Assembly: GCA_052148155.1 (NCBI GenBank)
Contig: JBKQIY010000214.1
Span: 1 to 6,602, forward strand
Length of the DNA stretch: 6,602 nucleotides
Direction of reading: 5' to 3'
Source: JBBQER01 sp052148155
GTDB taxonomy: Bacteria; Actinomycetota; Acidimicrobiia; IMCC26256; PALSA-610
Positions within the stretch are counted from its first letter, which is position 1, and each line of letters begins with the position of its first letter. The notes beneath the pieces are model-generated. The model had not been told where the DNA came from and searched no databases. It worked only from the letters and a program-made list of their open reading frames with translations. Positions 1 to 4,889 of this stretch are shown in pieces. Position numbers and translations under genes: made by a program.

Positions 1-207
1 GAGTCGCGAGGCTGCGATTCGGTGCCCGAGCTCGGCCGGCGCCACGAACAACAAGGAAGCGAGTCGGAGTAGCCGCCCTTGCGCGATAGGGGTCAGTTCA
101 CGCGAGGCCGTGAAGTCTGGGAGAACACACTCATTCCAAGAACGTTTGCGTGAGCCTCCGCGAAAACGTGGCGCGGTGATCAGGCAAAAGAGGCCGCACA
201 CGTCTCG
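1..207. other. Left edge, no recognisable gene
   Basis: I see no gene here. The short frames on either strand have no recognisable motif, no convincing ribosome binding site and no family resemblance. One plus-strand frame runs on through the tRNA-like fragment that follows, which argues against it being a protein gene. The stretch is best read as the outer flank of the integration scar at 208-560. Confidence 0.5.
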
Positions 208-247
208 ATCCCAAGCTGAGAACGCGGGTTCGATTCCCGTCGCCGCT
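208..247 (+). other. tRNA-Gly(CCC) 3'-half-like fragment, probable attachment-site remnant
   Basis: The sequence ATCCCAA-GCTGA at 208-219 matches the anticodon loop (anticodon CCC) and the 3' anticodon-stem strand of tRNA-Gly. It is followed by a complete T-arm: stem GCGGG (224-228), loop TTCGATT (229-235), stem CCCGT (236-240). An acceptor-like CGCCGCT comes next. The sequence to the left (TCTCG) does not pair with GCTGA, and no D-arm or 5' acceptor strand is visible, so this is not a functional tRNA. Tyrosine integrases commonly use the 3' half of a tRNA gene as their attachment site, and an integrase remnant lies about 125 bp away with its 3' end facing this fragment. I infer an attL/attR-type scar. 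Confidence 0.6.
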
Positions 248-371
248 GTGTATGAATGCGCAGGTCAGAGCGAATCCGCGAGGGTCGCGTGCGACCGTGT
301 GTGACGTTCAGAACCGTTCCATCGTGTGTCCACCGCGCGGACGGCGCAACGCGCGCCGGCCTGGCGTCCTT

Positions 372-560
372 CACGAGGTCGCCGAGGGCGGCTGCGAGCT
401 CGGCGCCGCGGGCCCTCGTCGTGTGCTGGTAGCGGAGCGCGGCTTCGGGCGACGCGTGACCCATCCGGGGCATGAGCTCTCTCGTGGATGCGCCCGCCGT
501 CGGCCGTGATCGCTCCGGTGCATCTTGCCCGAGTTGTCCGTGAGTAAGTCCGTACGTCGG
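372..560 (-). pseudogene. Tyrosine recombinase/integrase, C-terminal remnant
   Basis: The minus-strand frame contains GASTRELMPRMGHASPEAA followed by ALRYQHTT and ELAAALGDLV. This is the characteristic C-terminal end of actinobacterial phage/ICE integrases. The histidine of the MGH motif is at about 456-458 and the nucleophilic tyrosine of RYQHT at about 429-431. The upstream HxLRH box expected about 20 residues earlier is not readable in this frame; weak echoes of it occur in neighbouring frames, so at least one frameshift is likely. The N-terminal and central catalytic regions are absent. The frame has no stop after the homology and reads on into the tRNA-like fragment, as happens when an integrase gene abuts its own attachment site. 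It is a decayed relic that cannot encode an active enzyme. Confidence 0.7.
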
Positions 561-570
561 ACGAGTCATA

Positions 571-872
571 CCGCACGCTCCGCGAGAGCCGCGACAAGCG
601 CCTCAGTCTTGAGCTTTGATCGCAGGGATCGCCGCCGCGGCGACGCGCGTTCGGGTCGCCGATCTGGCGCGAGCGCTGCCGACCCGAGCGCCGACTCGGG
701 TCCCTTCTTGGTTCGGTGCTGCTGATCGCAGACAGGCGGCTGGAACGGCCCATCCGCAACCCCAAAGAGACGCGACGGCGCCCGGGGTCTTCGTCGCCAG
801 AGCGGACTCCGCTCGCGCCGCTTAGCCTTCGTTGAGGTTCGCGGGGCTAGGCATCTTCGCCGCCGCGCGAGC
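571..872. other. Gene-free stretch between integrase remnant and purC
   Basis: No frame on either strand here resembles a known family. On the minus strand the missing upstream part of the integrase would be expected, but I could not trace it in any frame, so it is either deleted or decayed beyond recognition. The only structure I see is a 15-base palindrome at 800-814. Confidence 0.45.
800..814. repeat. 15-bp palindrome
   Basis: GAGCGGA-C-TCCGCTC is a perfect inverted repeat with 7-base arms around one base. No gene start lies close by and no T-run follows on either strand, so neither an operator nor a terminator role is supported. In GC-rich DNA it may be chance. Confidence 0.3.
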
Positions 873-901
873 GGGCACCTGGTCGCCGGTGGTCTGTGCC
901 C
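873..901 (-). terminator. Weak hairpin candidate downstream of purC
   Basis: GGGCAC (873-878) and GTGCCC (896-901) form 6-bp arms, with a loop holding a second short pairing (CACC/GGTG). It begins 14 bases beyond the purC stop on the minus strand. There is no T-tract after it, so it does not meet the usual intrinsic terminator pattern. It could be a Rho-independent terminator of the T-less kind proposed in actinobacteria, or chance. Confidence 0.25.
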
Positions 902-914
902 AGGACTGTGTTCC

Positions 915-1721
915 TCAGACGAACTGCTTCGTGAGTTCCGCGACCTCGTCGAAGTTCTTCTTGATGTCCGGCAAGGACTGGCTGCCGTCGCGGTAGGCCT
1001 GTTTTGACATGTCCTTATCTCCGAAGCGAAGTCGGCCGGAGTCGCTATCTATGACGTCGGCGACCAACAGAGCGCCGGTCTCGTGGTCGAAGCCGCATTC
1101 GATCTTGAAGTCGAAGTACGTGCCGCCGAGTCTCGCCCACGCGTGCTCGACTATCTCGAATGTCCGGACGGTGAGGTCGCGAAGTTGTTCAAGAAGCTCA
1201 GAGGTGACCGTTGCATAGCGACTGTGCGACAGCATCTCCTCGCTGATGAGGTCGCCGGCGTGGACGTCGCCGAGCTGAAGAACCGCCTTCGTGTTGGGCA
1301 CGCAACGCCGTAATACGTCGCGCGCGAAGTCGAATTCAAGGAGCGGATCATGGTTCGTGTCGTCCTTCTCGAAGACCTCGAAGACGAGATCGGCAAAGAC
1401 GGTGCCGTCGGCGATGTCGGCATTCCGGTCCAGAAAGCTGCCAGTCGCGATCCGTCGAGCGACGAGTTCGAGAGGGATCATCTCGACCTTGCGCGCCCGA
1501 AAGGTGACTGCGTCGAGCCGCTCGACAAAATGAGTCGGCACGCGATTGTTGTTGAGTAGTCGGAAGATGTTGCAGGTCGTCGTTGTAGACGACGCCGCCT
1601 TGCCCTCGATGACATCGTGCTTCGCTCCGTCGCCCGCCGTGATGTCGTTCTTGCTCCGGATCAACACGGTTCCGTCGCCGTCGTCGATGATAATCTTCGT
1701 CTTGCCTTCGATGGCCTGCAT
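915..1721 (-). CDS. purC: Phosphoribosylaminoimidazole-succinocarboxamide synthase (SAICAR synthetase), PAICS-like
   Basis: PurC joins CAIR and aspartate, using ATP, to form SAICAR in cytoplasmic de novo purine synthesis. Starting at the internal ATG (1721) gives 268 residues, a full-length enzyme. Visible motifs, numbered from that Met: EGKTK (5-9, nucleotide-binding loop), DITAGDGAK (26-34), EMIPLELVARRIATGSFL (80-97), KDDTNHDP (119-126), FKIECG (205-210), DVIDSDSGR (222-230) and KQAYRD (240-245). The ITAG, RRIATGSFL, DVIDxDSxRL and KQxYRD wording is closer to the SAICAR domain of animal PAICS than to E. coli PurC as I recall it. No carboxylase (PurE) domain follows. ATG is preceded by AAGGAG with a 6-base gap, a much better initiation site than that of the upstream sigma start. 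No other purine gene is in the window, so it lies outside a pur operon here. Catalytic motifs look intact. Confidence 0.9.
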   Translation of the reverse strand: MQAIEGKTKIIIDDGDGTVLIRSKNDITAGDGAKHDVIEGKAASSTTTTCNIFRLLNNNRVPTHFVERLDAVTFRARKVEMIPLELVARRIATGSFLDRNADIADGTVFADLVFEVFEKDDTNHDPLLEFDFARDVLRRCVPNTKAVLQLGDVHAGDLISEEMLSHSRYATVTSELLEQLRDLTVRTFEIVEHAWARLGGTYFDFKIECGFDHETGALLVADVIDSDSGRLRFGDKDMSKQAYRDGSQSLPDIKKNFDEVAELTKQFV

Positions 1722-2351
1722 GAGCTTCTCCTTCTCTCGGGTCAGAACGGTCGACGTCACGTCGGGGATTGTCGTCAGCCGATCGGGGCGCACTGAACGG
1801 ATCCGGTCGATCTCATCTACGCCGGCGCGAAGTCGGCGTCGGGTGCGGTTCAGCCGTGACCGCACCGTGCCGACCGGGATGTTGAGCGCATTCGCAATCT
1901 CCTCGTAGGTGGCGGCCTCCCACGCGTGGAGCAGCAACACGTCGCGTTCGCCGGGTGGGAGCTCGTCGAGCAGTTTCGCCATCGCTCGCAGCTGAAGTTG
2001 AGCGTCGATGACGTCCGCCACTGCGTCGACGTGATCGTCCGGCTCGCTCTGCGCGACGAGACGGTCCAACATCCTGAGTTCGCCGGCCCGCCGCCGAAAG
2101 TGCTTCCGCAACAGGTTGGACGCGATTCCGTACAGCCAGGGCAGCGCCGTCGAGAATTCCGAGGCGTAGCGGAAACGGGCCTCGAACGCAGCGAGAAATA
2201 CGTCAGCCAGCAGGTCGCTCGCATCGTCCGGACCGATCCGCCGCGCGAGATACCGGAAGACAACCTCGGCGTGCCGGTCGAAGATCTCACCGAACCGAGC
2301 GGGTTCGTCCAGCGATTCGATTATGAGTTCCGCATCCGACCGGCCGATCAC
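915..2351 (-). CDS. ECF-type sigma factor fused in frame to SAICAR synthetase (478 aa)
   Basis: The frame starts at a GTG (2351), with an in-frame TGA six bases upstream (2357-2355), so no earlier start is possible. Residues 20-88 are sigma-70 region 2 (FDRHAEVVFRYLARRI, DDASDLLADVFLAAFEA, PWLYGIASNLLRKHFRR). Residues about 120-176 are region 4 (LLDELPPGERDVLLLHAWE, then the helix-turn-helix TYEEIANALNIPVGTVRSRL and RTRRRL). This is the two-domain layout of ECF sigma factors, which direct RNA polymerase to GGAAC/CGTC-type promoters. Such proteins normally end soon after region 4. Here about 35 linker residues (176-210) lead without a stop into a full PurC domain (211-478). No anti-sigma factor gene is next to it. 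Either the protein is a true fusion or the sigma stop was lost upstream of an independently translated purC. The sigma call is firm; the existence of the full-length product is inference. Confidence 0.8.
   Translation of the reverse strand: MIGRSDAELIIESLDEPARFGEIFDRHAEVVFRYLARRIGPDDASDLLADVFLAAFEARFRYASEFSTALPWLYGIASNLLRKHFRRRAGELRMLDRLVAQSEPDDHVDAVADVIDAQLQLRAMAKLLDELPPGERDVLLLHAWEAATYEEIANALNIPVGTVRSRLNRTRRRLRAGVDEIDRIRSVRPDRLTTIPDVTSTVLTREKEKLMQAIEGKTKIIIDDGDGTVLIRSKNDITAGDGAKHDVIEGKAASSTTTTCNIFRLLNNNRVPTHFVERLDAVTFRARKVEMIPLELVARRIATGSFLDRNADIADGTVFADLVFEVFEKDDTNHDPLLEFDFARDVLRRCVPNTKAVLQLGDVHAGDLISEEMLSHSRYATVTSELLEQLRDLTVRTFEIVEHAWARLGGTYFDFKIECGFDHETGALLVADVIDSDSGRLRFGDKDMSKQAYRDGSQSLPDIKKNFDEVAELTKQFV
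1728..1733 (-). promoter_or_regulatory. Shine-Dalgarno for internal purC start
   Basis: On the minus strand AAGGAG is followed by AAGCTC and then ATG at 1721. A near-perfect ribosome binding site at the ideal distance lies inside the sigma-PurC reading frame, at exactly the point where PurC family homology begins. This is the main reason to think purC is translated on its own, with or without a longer fusion product. Confidence 0.75.
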
Positions 2352-2458
2352 ACCTCATCTTTACCGTCAAGCCCGACTTCGGTTCGCGGGATCGTGCTCG
2401 GCTCCCCACGTGAGCGCACGCGTAGCGAGCCTGCAACCGGGAGAACGGCCCAGGCCTG

Positions 2459-2487
2459 CTGCATCTTGATGCAGATAGACTTGGTGC
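2459..2487 (+). promoter_or_regulatory. Operator palindrome and leaderless promoter of the toxin-antitoxin remnant
   Basis: CTGCATC-TT-GATGCAG (2459-2474) is a perfect inverted repeat with 7-base arms. Immediately after it TAGACT (2476-2481) fits the actinobacterial -10 pattern TANNNT, and its usual start point 7 bases on is the A of the antitoxin ATG (2488), implying a leaderless mRNA. A third TGCAT half-site (2485-2489) overlaps the start codon. No good -35 is seen. Ribbon-helix-helix antitoxins typically bind such palindromes over their own promoter, so autoregulation is the natural inference. Confidence 0.6.
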
Positions 2488-2700
2488 ATGGAGCGACGCG
2501 CGTACACGGTGCGAATCTCTGCCGACGAGGCAGCGGATCTCGAAGCAGTCGCGGCCGCGGAAGGGCTCTCGGTGTCCGAGGAGATCCGGCAAGCGATCGC
2601 CGACCGCGTCGCCGCCATGCGCAAGGACAAGGCATTCCGCGCACGCGTGCGAGCGGTGATCGAGCAGAACCAGCGGGTTCTCGAACGACTCGCCGAGTGA
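2488..2700 (+). CDS. Ribbon-helix-helix antitoxin (70 aa)
   Basis: The 70-residue protein begins with a short beta strand (RAYTVRIS, residues 4-11) followed by helix AADLEAVAAAEG, turn, and helix SVSEEIRQAIADRV. This is the strand-helix-helix arrangement of CopG/Arc-type DNA-binding antitoxins, which dimerise on operator palindromes. The basic and acidic C-terminal helix (RKDKAFRARVRAVIEQNQRVLERL) would be the toxin-binding part. The ATG start agrees with the -10 box and palindrome just upstream. Its last codon overlaps the GTG of a Doc-like toxin start in a GTGA overlap, the normal arrangement for a translationally coupled pair. The toxin is truncated, so this is now probably an orphan antitoxin or DNA-binding repressor. 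Confidence 0.75.
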   Translation: MERRAYTVRISADEAADLEAVAAAEGLSVSEEIRQAIADRVAAMRKDKAFRARVRAVIEQNQRVLERLAE

Positions 2701-2783
2701 CGATCGAGTACCTCGACCTCGACGATTTCCTAGTCATCGCAGAGGAGGTGCTCGGCCTCCTGGCCGACGCCGTCGCGAGGTGA
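2697..2783 (+). pseudogene. Doc/Fic-family toxin, 5' remnant only
   Basis: Reading from the GTG at 2697, the peptide starts VTIEYLDLDDFLVIAEEVLG and stops after 28 residues. This matches the N-terminus of death-on-curing (Doc) toxins, Fic-fold proteins of about 120-130 residues in which this segment precedes the conserved active-site region. The catalytic HxFxDGNKR motif and the rest of the protein are absent in every frame I could follow, because the end of a convergent lipoprotein gene begins 13 bases later. In a complete system Doc would modify a translation factor; here nothing catalytic remains. The break coincides with the edge of the lipoprotein cluster, suggesting a rearrangement junction near 2784-2796. 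Confidence 0.75.
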
Positions 2784-2794
2784 CGTAGCGAAGT

Positions 2795-2810
2795 GTTCAG
2801 GGTGCTGAAC
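2795..2810. repeat. Short perfect hairpin at convergent gene ends
   Basis: GTTCAG-GGTG-CTGAAC has 6-bp arms and a 4-base loop. It covers the stop codon of the minus-strand lipoprotein (2797-2799) and lies 12 bases after the toxin remnant. It is placed where a bidirectional terminator would be, but no T-run follows on either strand, so this is only a weak candidate. Confidence 0.3.
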
Positions 2811-3459
2811 CGAAGTTGAGCCAGTTCGCGGTCGGGCGGACCGTCAGGGCTCCGTTCGTTGCGACCATGAAGCCACACCCGAAAGTCTCGACCGTGACGC
2901 GTTGCGAATCGCTTGCGAAGGTCAGCATCGACGGGTTGGATTTCGCACATCCGAGCCCGCCGCGCGGTAAGACGTAGGTGGGAAACCCGTTCGCTTGGAC
3001 CTCGACCTCGGATGTCGGTACCGGCCGGAAGACGGCGTAGCTTGCGAGTTCCCCAAAGTTGTTGTAGTTGCACAGCCGAACGTTCAACGCAGCGATGGGA
3101 ACCAGCATTTTTGTGAGCCCCGCGACTCCAGCGTTGAACGCCGCCACTAGCTCGTTTGGAAACTTGGACGGACAGGGGCCGAGGTTGGCGACAAGGTGCG
3201 AAGAAGAGGCCACTGGGCCCGTCGCGCTCGCGGGCGGAGTCCCAGCCGACACGGTTGTGGTTGGGTATGGATATCCCGTTGGCCCAAACCGCGGGCCAGA
3301 CGGCACTCGAGTGGTCGAAACGACTGTCGCCGTGGAGGTCGCCGCCACTACGGTCGTCGTTGGAGACCCGTGACTCCCGCCGCCGCTGGAACATGCACCC
3401 ACGACGAGGACGAGAGCAACGATGCAGACAACCCCAGCGTAGGACCGATCGCTCACCAC
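2797..3459 (-). CDS. Exported lipoprotein, intact member of a local paralogue family (220 aa)
   Basis: A typical lipoprotein signal starts the protein: n-region MVSDRSYAG, hydrophobic stretch VVCIVALVLVV and lipobox VGAC, with Cys23 as the lipidated residue. A Ser/Thr/Pro-rich spacer (24-90) follows, then a domain beginning ANLGPCP (91-97). The domain carries LVPIAALNVRLCNY (119-132) and ends in VATNGALTVRPTANWL (199-214). The mature domain has four cysteines (96, 130, 171, 195), so disulfides outside the membrane are plausible. I do not recognise a named family or function. The same ANLGPCP...RxC...NGA...PTxxW layout recurs in the decayed copy at 3792-4331. The start is set by GTGGTG (3459 or 3456) just behind a conserved promoter, with no room for a leader, so the mRNA is likely leaderless. 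Confidence 0.8.
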   Translation of the reverse strand: MVSDRSYAGVVCIVALVLVVGACSSGGGSHGSPTTTVVAATSTATVVSTTRVPSGPRFGPTGYPYPTTTVSAGTPPASATGPVASSSHLVANLGPCPSKFPNELVAAFNAGVAGLTKMLVPIAALNVRLCNYNNFGELASYAVFRPVPTSEVEVQANGFPTYVLPRGGLGCAKSNPSMLTFASDSQRVTVETFGCGFMVATNGALTVRPTANWLNFGSAP

Positions 3460-3493
3460 CTCAGTATGACGCCGGATCAGCAGGATCGGTTCC
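3460..3493 (-). promoter_or_regulatory. ECF-type promoter of the 220-aa lipoprotein gene
   Basis: On the minus strand GGAACC (3493-3488), a 16-base spacer, CGTC (3471-3468), ATACT and three more bases lead to GTG at 3459. GGAAC and CGTC about 16 apart is the standard form of ECF sigma promoters. The arrangement is reproduced base for base in spacing at 6333-6366. A primary-sigma reading using CATACT as -10 is possible, but there is no matching -35. Confidence 0.65.
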
Positions 3494-3605
3494 GTGGCAC
3501 CGAGCCCTTTCTTTGGTCAGACGGCCACTGAGGGACCGCGCGTTCATATCCCACCAGCCGTCGGTGTCGGGTGCCTGGCGCCACAGCGGCAGGCAGCACA
3601 GCGCG

Positions 3606-3791
3606 TCAAGTGGTGTGGACCGAGCGGCGCATGCGCTGGACCAACGCTGCATTGCGCGCGAGGTTCGGACCGCGCGGAGCGCTGGCGGTTGTCGGCGTGG
3701 ACTCCTTCCTACCGCCGCTTGAACATCCGGCGACCAGAACGGCGACCGTGAGACATGTGCAGGTCGAGAGGGCTTTCAGCGTCTCACAGGC
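3606..3791 (-). pseudogene. Stray lipoprotein signal peptide/lipobox fragment
   Basis: In the frame continuing from the decayed paralogue, LKALSTCTCLTVAVLVAGC is a hydrophobic segment plus lipobox (Cys codon 3723-3725), followed by SSGGRKESTPTTASAP. It closely parallels the N-termini of the other lipoproteins here (GCSSGGGKRS, GCSSGDGKYA). The hydrophobic segment has no start codon just before it in this frame, and the peptide ends 35 or so residues later with no folded domain. It is the 5' end of another lipoprotein gene whose body has been lost. A start GTG at the nearby CTGTGAGACG would need an indel to reach this frame. Confidence 0.55.
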
Positions 3792-4331
3792 GCGTCGGGA
3801 AGCGGTGATGGAGCGCGTAAGTTTCTCGAACCATGACGATGTCGGACTGGCGCGGAACGCTCCGTTCGACACCGGGTCGCATCGTGTGTTGTCCGCGTCG
3901 ATATCGACCTGTTGCGTCCCATGGGCGAACGTCACCAGGACGTACTCGGCGTTGGGTATGTGGGTCCCTCGCAGCTAGGCGACGACGAACTCGCCGAGGA
4001 GTAGCGCCGGAAGCCGTTCAACCTCGCCTTCGAGTGTTGCCGATTCCTCGGACGTGAGCACGTTCGCGCCAATGGCTTCCGACTGCGGCCCGGTGGGCCC
4101 GACCGGGCCGGTCTTCGGTACGCGTAGGTCGTACTCGCAGATGCGTATCTTCGATGCGACGACGGGCACCAGCTTCTGTGCGAGTCGTGCAACAACACCG
4201 TTCAACGTCGCCAGCAAACCGACGGGATAGTGCATTGGACAGGGACCGAGATTGGCAGCGAGATCCCGAGGCCCGGTTCCTCCGCCAAGTACTCCAGTTG
4301 CGCTTCCCAGGGTTGTCGTCGGTGCGACCGC
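3792..4331 (-). pseudogene. Decayed paralogue of the 220-aa lipoprotein (in-frame stop, no start)
   Basis: One minus-strand frame, opened by a stop at 4332-4334, reads a Thr/Gly-rich linker, then AANLGPCPMHYP, LVPVVASKIRICEYDL and LEGEVERLPALLLGEFVVA. It meets TAG (3975-3977) and then resumes in the same frame with AEYVLVTFAHGTQQVDIDAD, C, and VSNGAFRASPTSSWFEKL. Aligned with the intact 220-aa protein, the pieces match in order on both sides of the TAG, including three of the four domain cysteines. The homology therefore crosses the stop and this is a pseudogene, not two small genes. There is no signal peptide or start before the linker; the first ATG (4235) lies inside the domain. The linker may once have been joined to the gene at 4202-4879 and lost its frame. 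Confidence 0.65.
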
Positions 4332-4879
4332 TCACGAGCACCGCTCGTCGAAGTTCGCGTGGGAACAATCTCGAACATCAAGCCACTATTCACGTCGAAG
4401 AGCACCGAGTACGACGTGGCTGGAGCGACCGTGACTGCTGGCGCCGATTTGACGCCGCCTCCTGTTGGCCCGTCGTAGAGTGCGTCGACGGTGACTTCCC
4501 AGACGCAACGGTTCGGCGCGATCCGAGGATCGGGACGCTCGCCGAGAGCGGCTTGGGCGGATCGGTACGACAACTCCGTTGCGGTCGCGTCTGAACTTGG
4601 CGGTGTTCGTCCGTTGGACACGCCGAACACAAGAGTGGACTTGATCGTACGGCTGGCTGTGATCGGATGGGTTCCAGCCGGTGCCGTCACGTCCGCTGGC
4701 GGGAAATCGGATATGCGCGGCGGGGCTCCGTCAGCGTTGCGTGAGCCCGCCGCTCGGACAATACAAGTCATGGGCGTCGGAACGCGACGCGCCGTCGTCG
4801 GCGTCGCATACTTCCCGTCCCCGCTGGAGCAACCGGCGACCACAAAGGCCACGAGGACAGCACCGGTGACGCTTCTCAC
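4202..4879 (-). CDS. Exported lipoprotein with frameshifted tail (225 aa)
   Basis: I chose the GTG at 4879 because it places a compact lipoprotein signal at the N-terminus (VRSVTGAVLVAFVVAGC, lipobox VAGC, Cys17) and lies only 10 bp after the stop of the propeller lipoprotein; the same frame extends to 5035 but that part overlaps the neighbour. After a short TPTTA spacer comes a domain of about 150 residues containing CIVRAAGSR, RCVWEVTVDALYDG and YSVLFDVNSGLMFEIVP. It resembles small actinobacterial lipoproteins of unknown role. From roughly residue 175 onward the wording turns basic and irregular and overlaps, out of frame, the linker and LGPCP domain of the decayed paralogue. The last ~50 residues are therefore probably frameshift product. 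Function unknown; likely cotranscribed with the upstream gene. Confidence 0.65.
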   Translation of the reverse strand: MRSVTGAVLVAFVVAGCSSGDGKYATPTTARRVPTPMTCIVRAAGSRNADGAPPRISDFPPADVTAPAGTHPITASRTIKSTLVFGVSNGRTPPSSDATATELSYRSAQAALGERPDPRIAPNRCVWEVTVDALYDGPTGGGVKSAPAVTVAPATSYSVLFDVNSGLMFEIVPTRTSTSGARERSHRRQPWEAQLEYLAEEPGLGISLPISVPVQCTIPSVCWRR

Positions 4880-4889
4880 GAGAAGCGGC

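Noticed and set aside
180..260. Complete tRNA gene
   Set aside because: The 5' half (acceptor, D-arm, 5' anticodon stem) is absent and the bases left of the anticodon loop do not pair with the 3' stem strand.
2365..2370. TTGACG as a -35 box for the sigma gene
   Set aside because: No -10-like sequence follows at 16-18 bases; that position falls inside the coding start.
2361..2386. Possible ECF autoregulatory promoter before the sigma gene
   Set aside because: CGAACC-N16-GTAA occurs at almost the right distance from the GTG, but both boxes differ from the GGAACC/CGTC pair, so it does not meet the pattern well enough to call.
1926..2783. Long plus-strand open frame (285 codons) opposite the sigma factor
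   Set aside because: It is the antisense of the well-supported sigma gene in GC-rich DNA, contains no family motif, and only shares its frame and stop with the toxin remnant.
2348..3394. Long minus-strand frame overlapping the 220-aa lipoprotein and the antitoxin
   Set aside because: Arg/Ser-rich low-complexity translation that crosses two better genes in other frames; no motif.
3788..3839. Short peptide MVRETYALHHRF resembling the MVTERSYA lipoprotein start
   Set aside because: The same bases encode SSWFEKLTRSI in the frame matching the conserved lipoprotein C-terminus, and the peptide stops after 16 residues without a hydrophobic segment; the likeness is chance.
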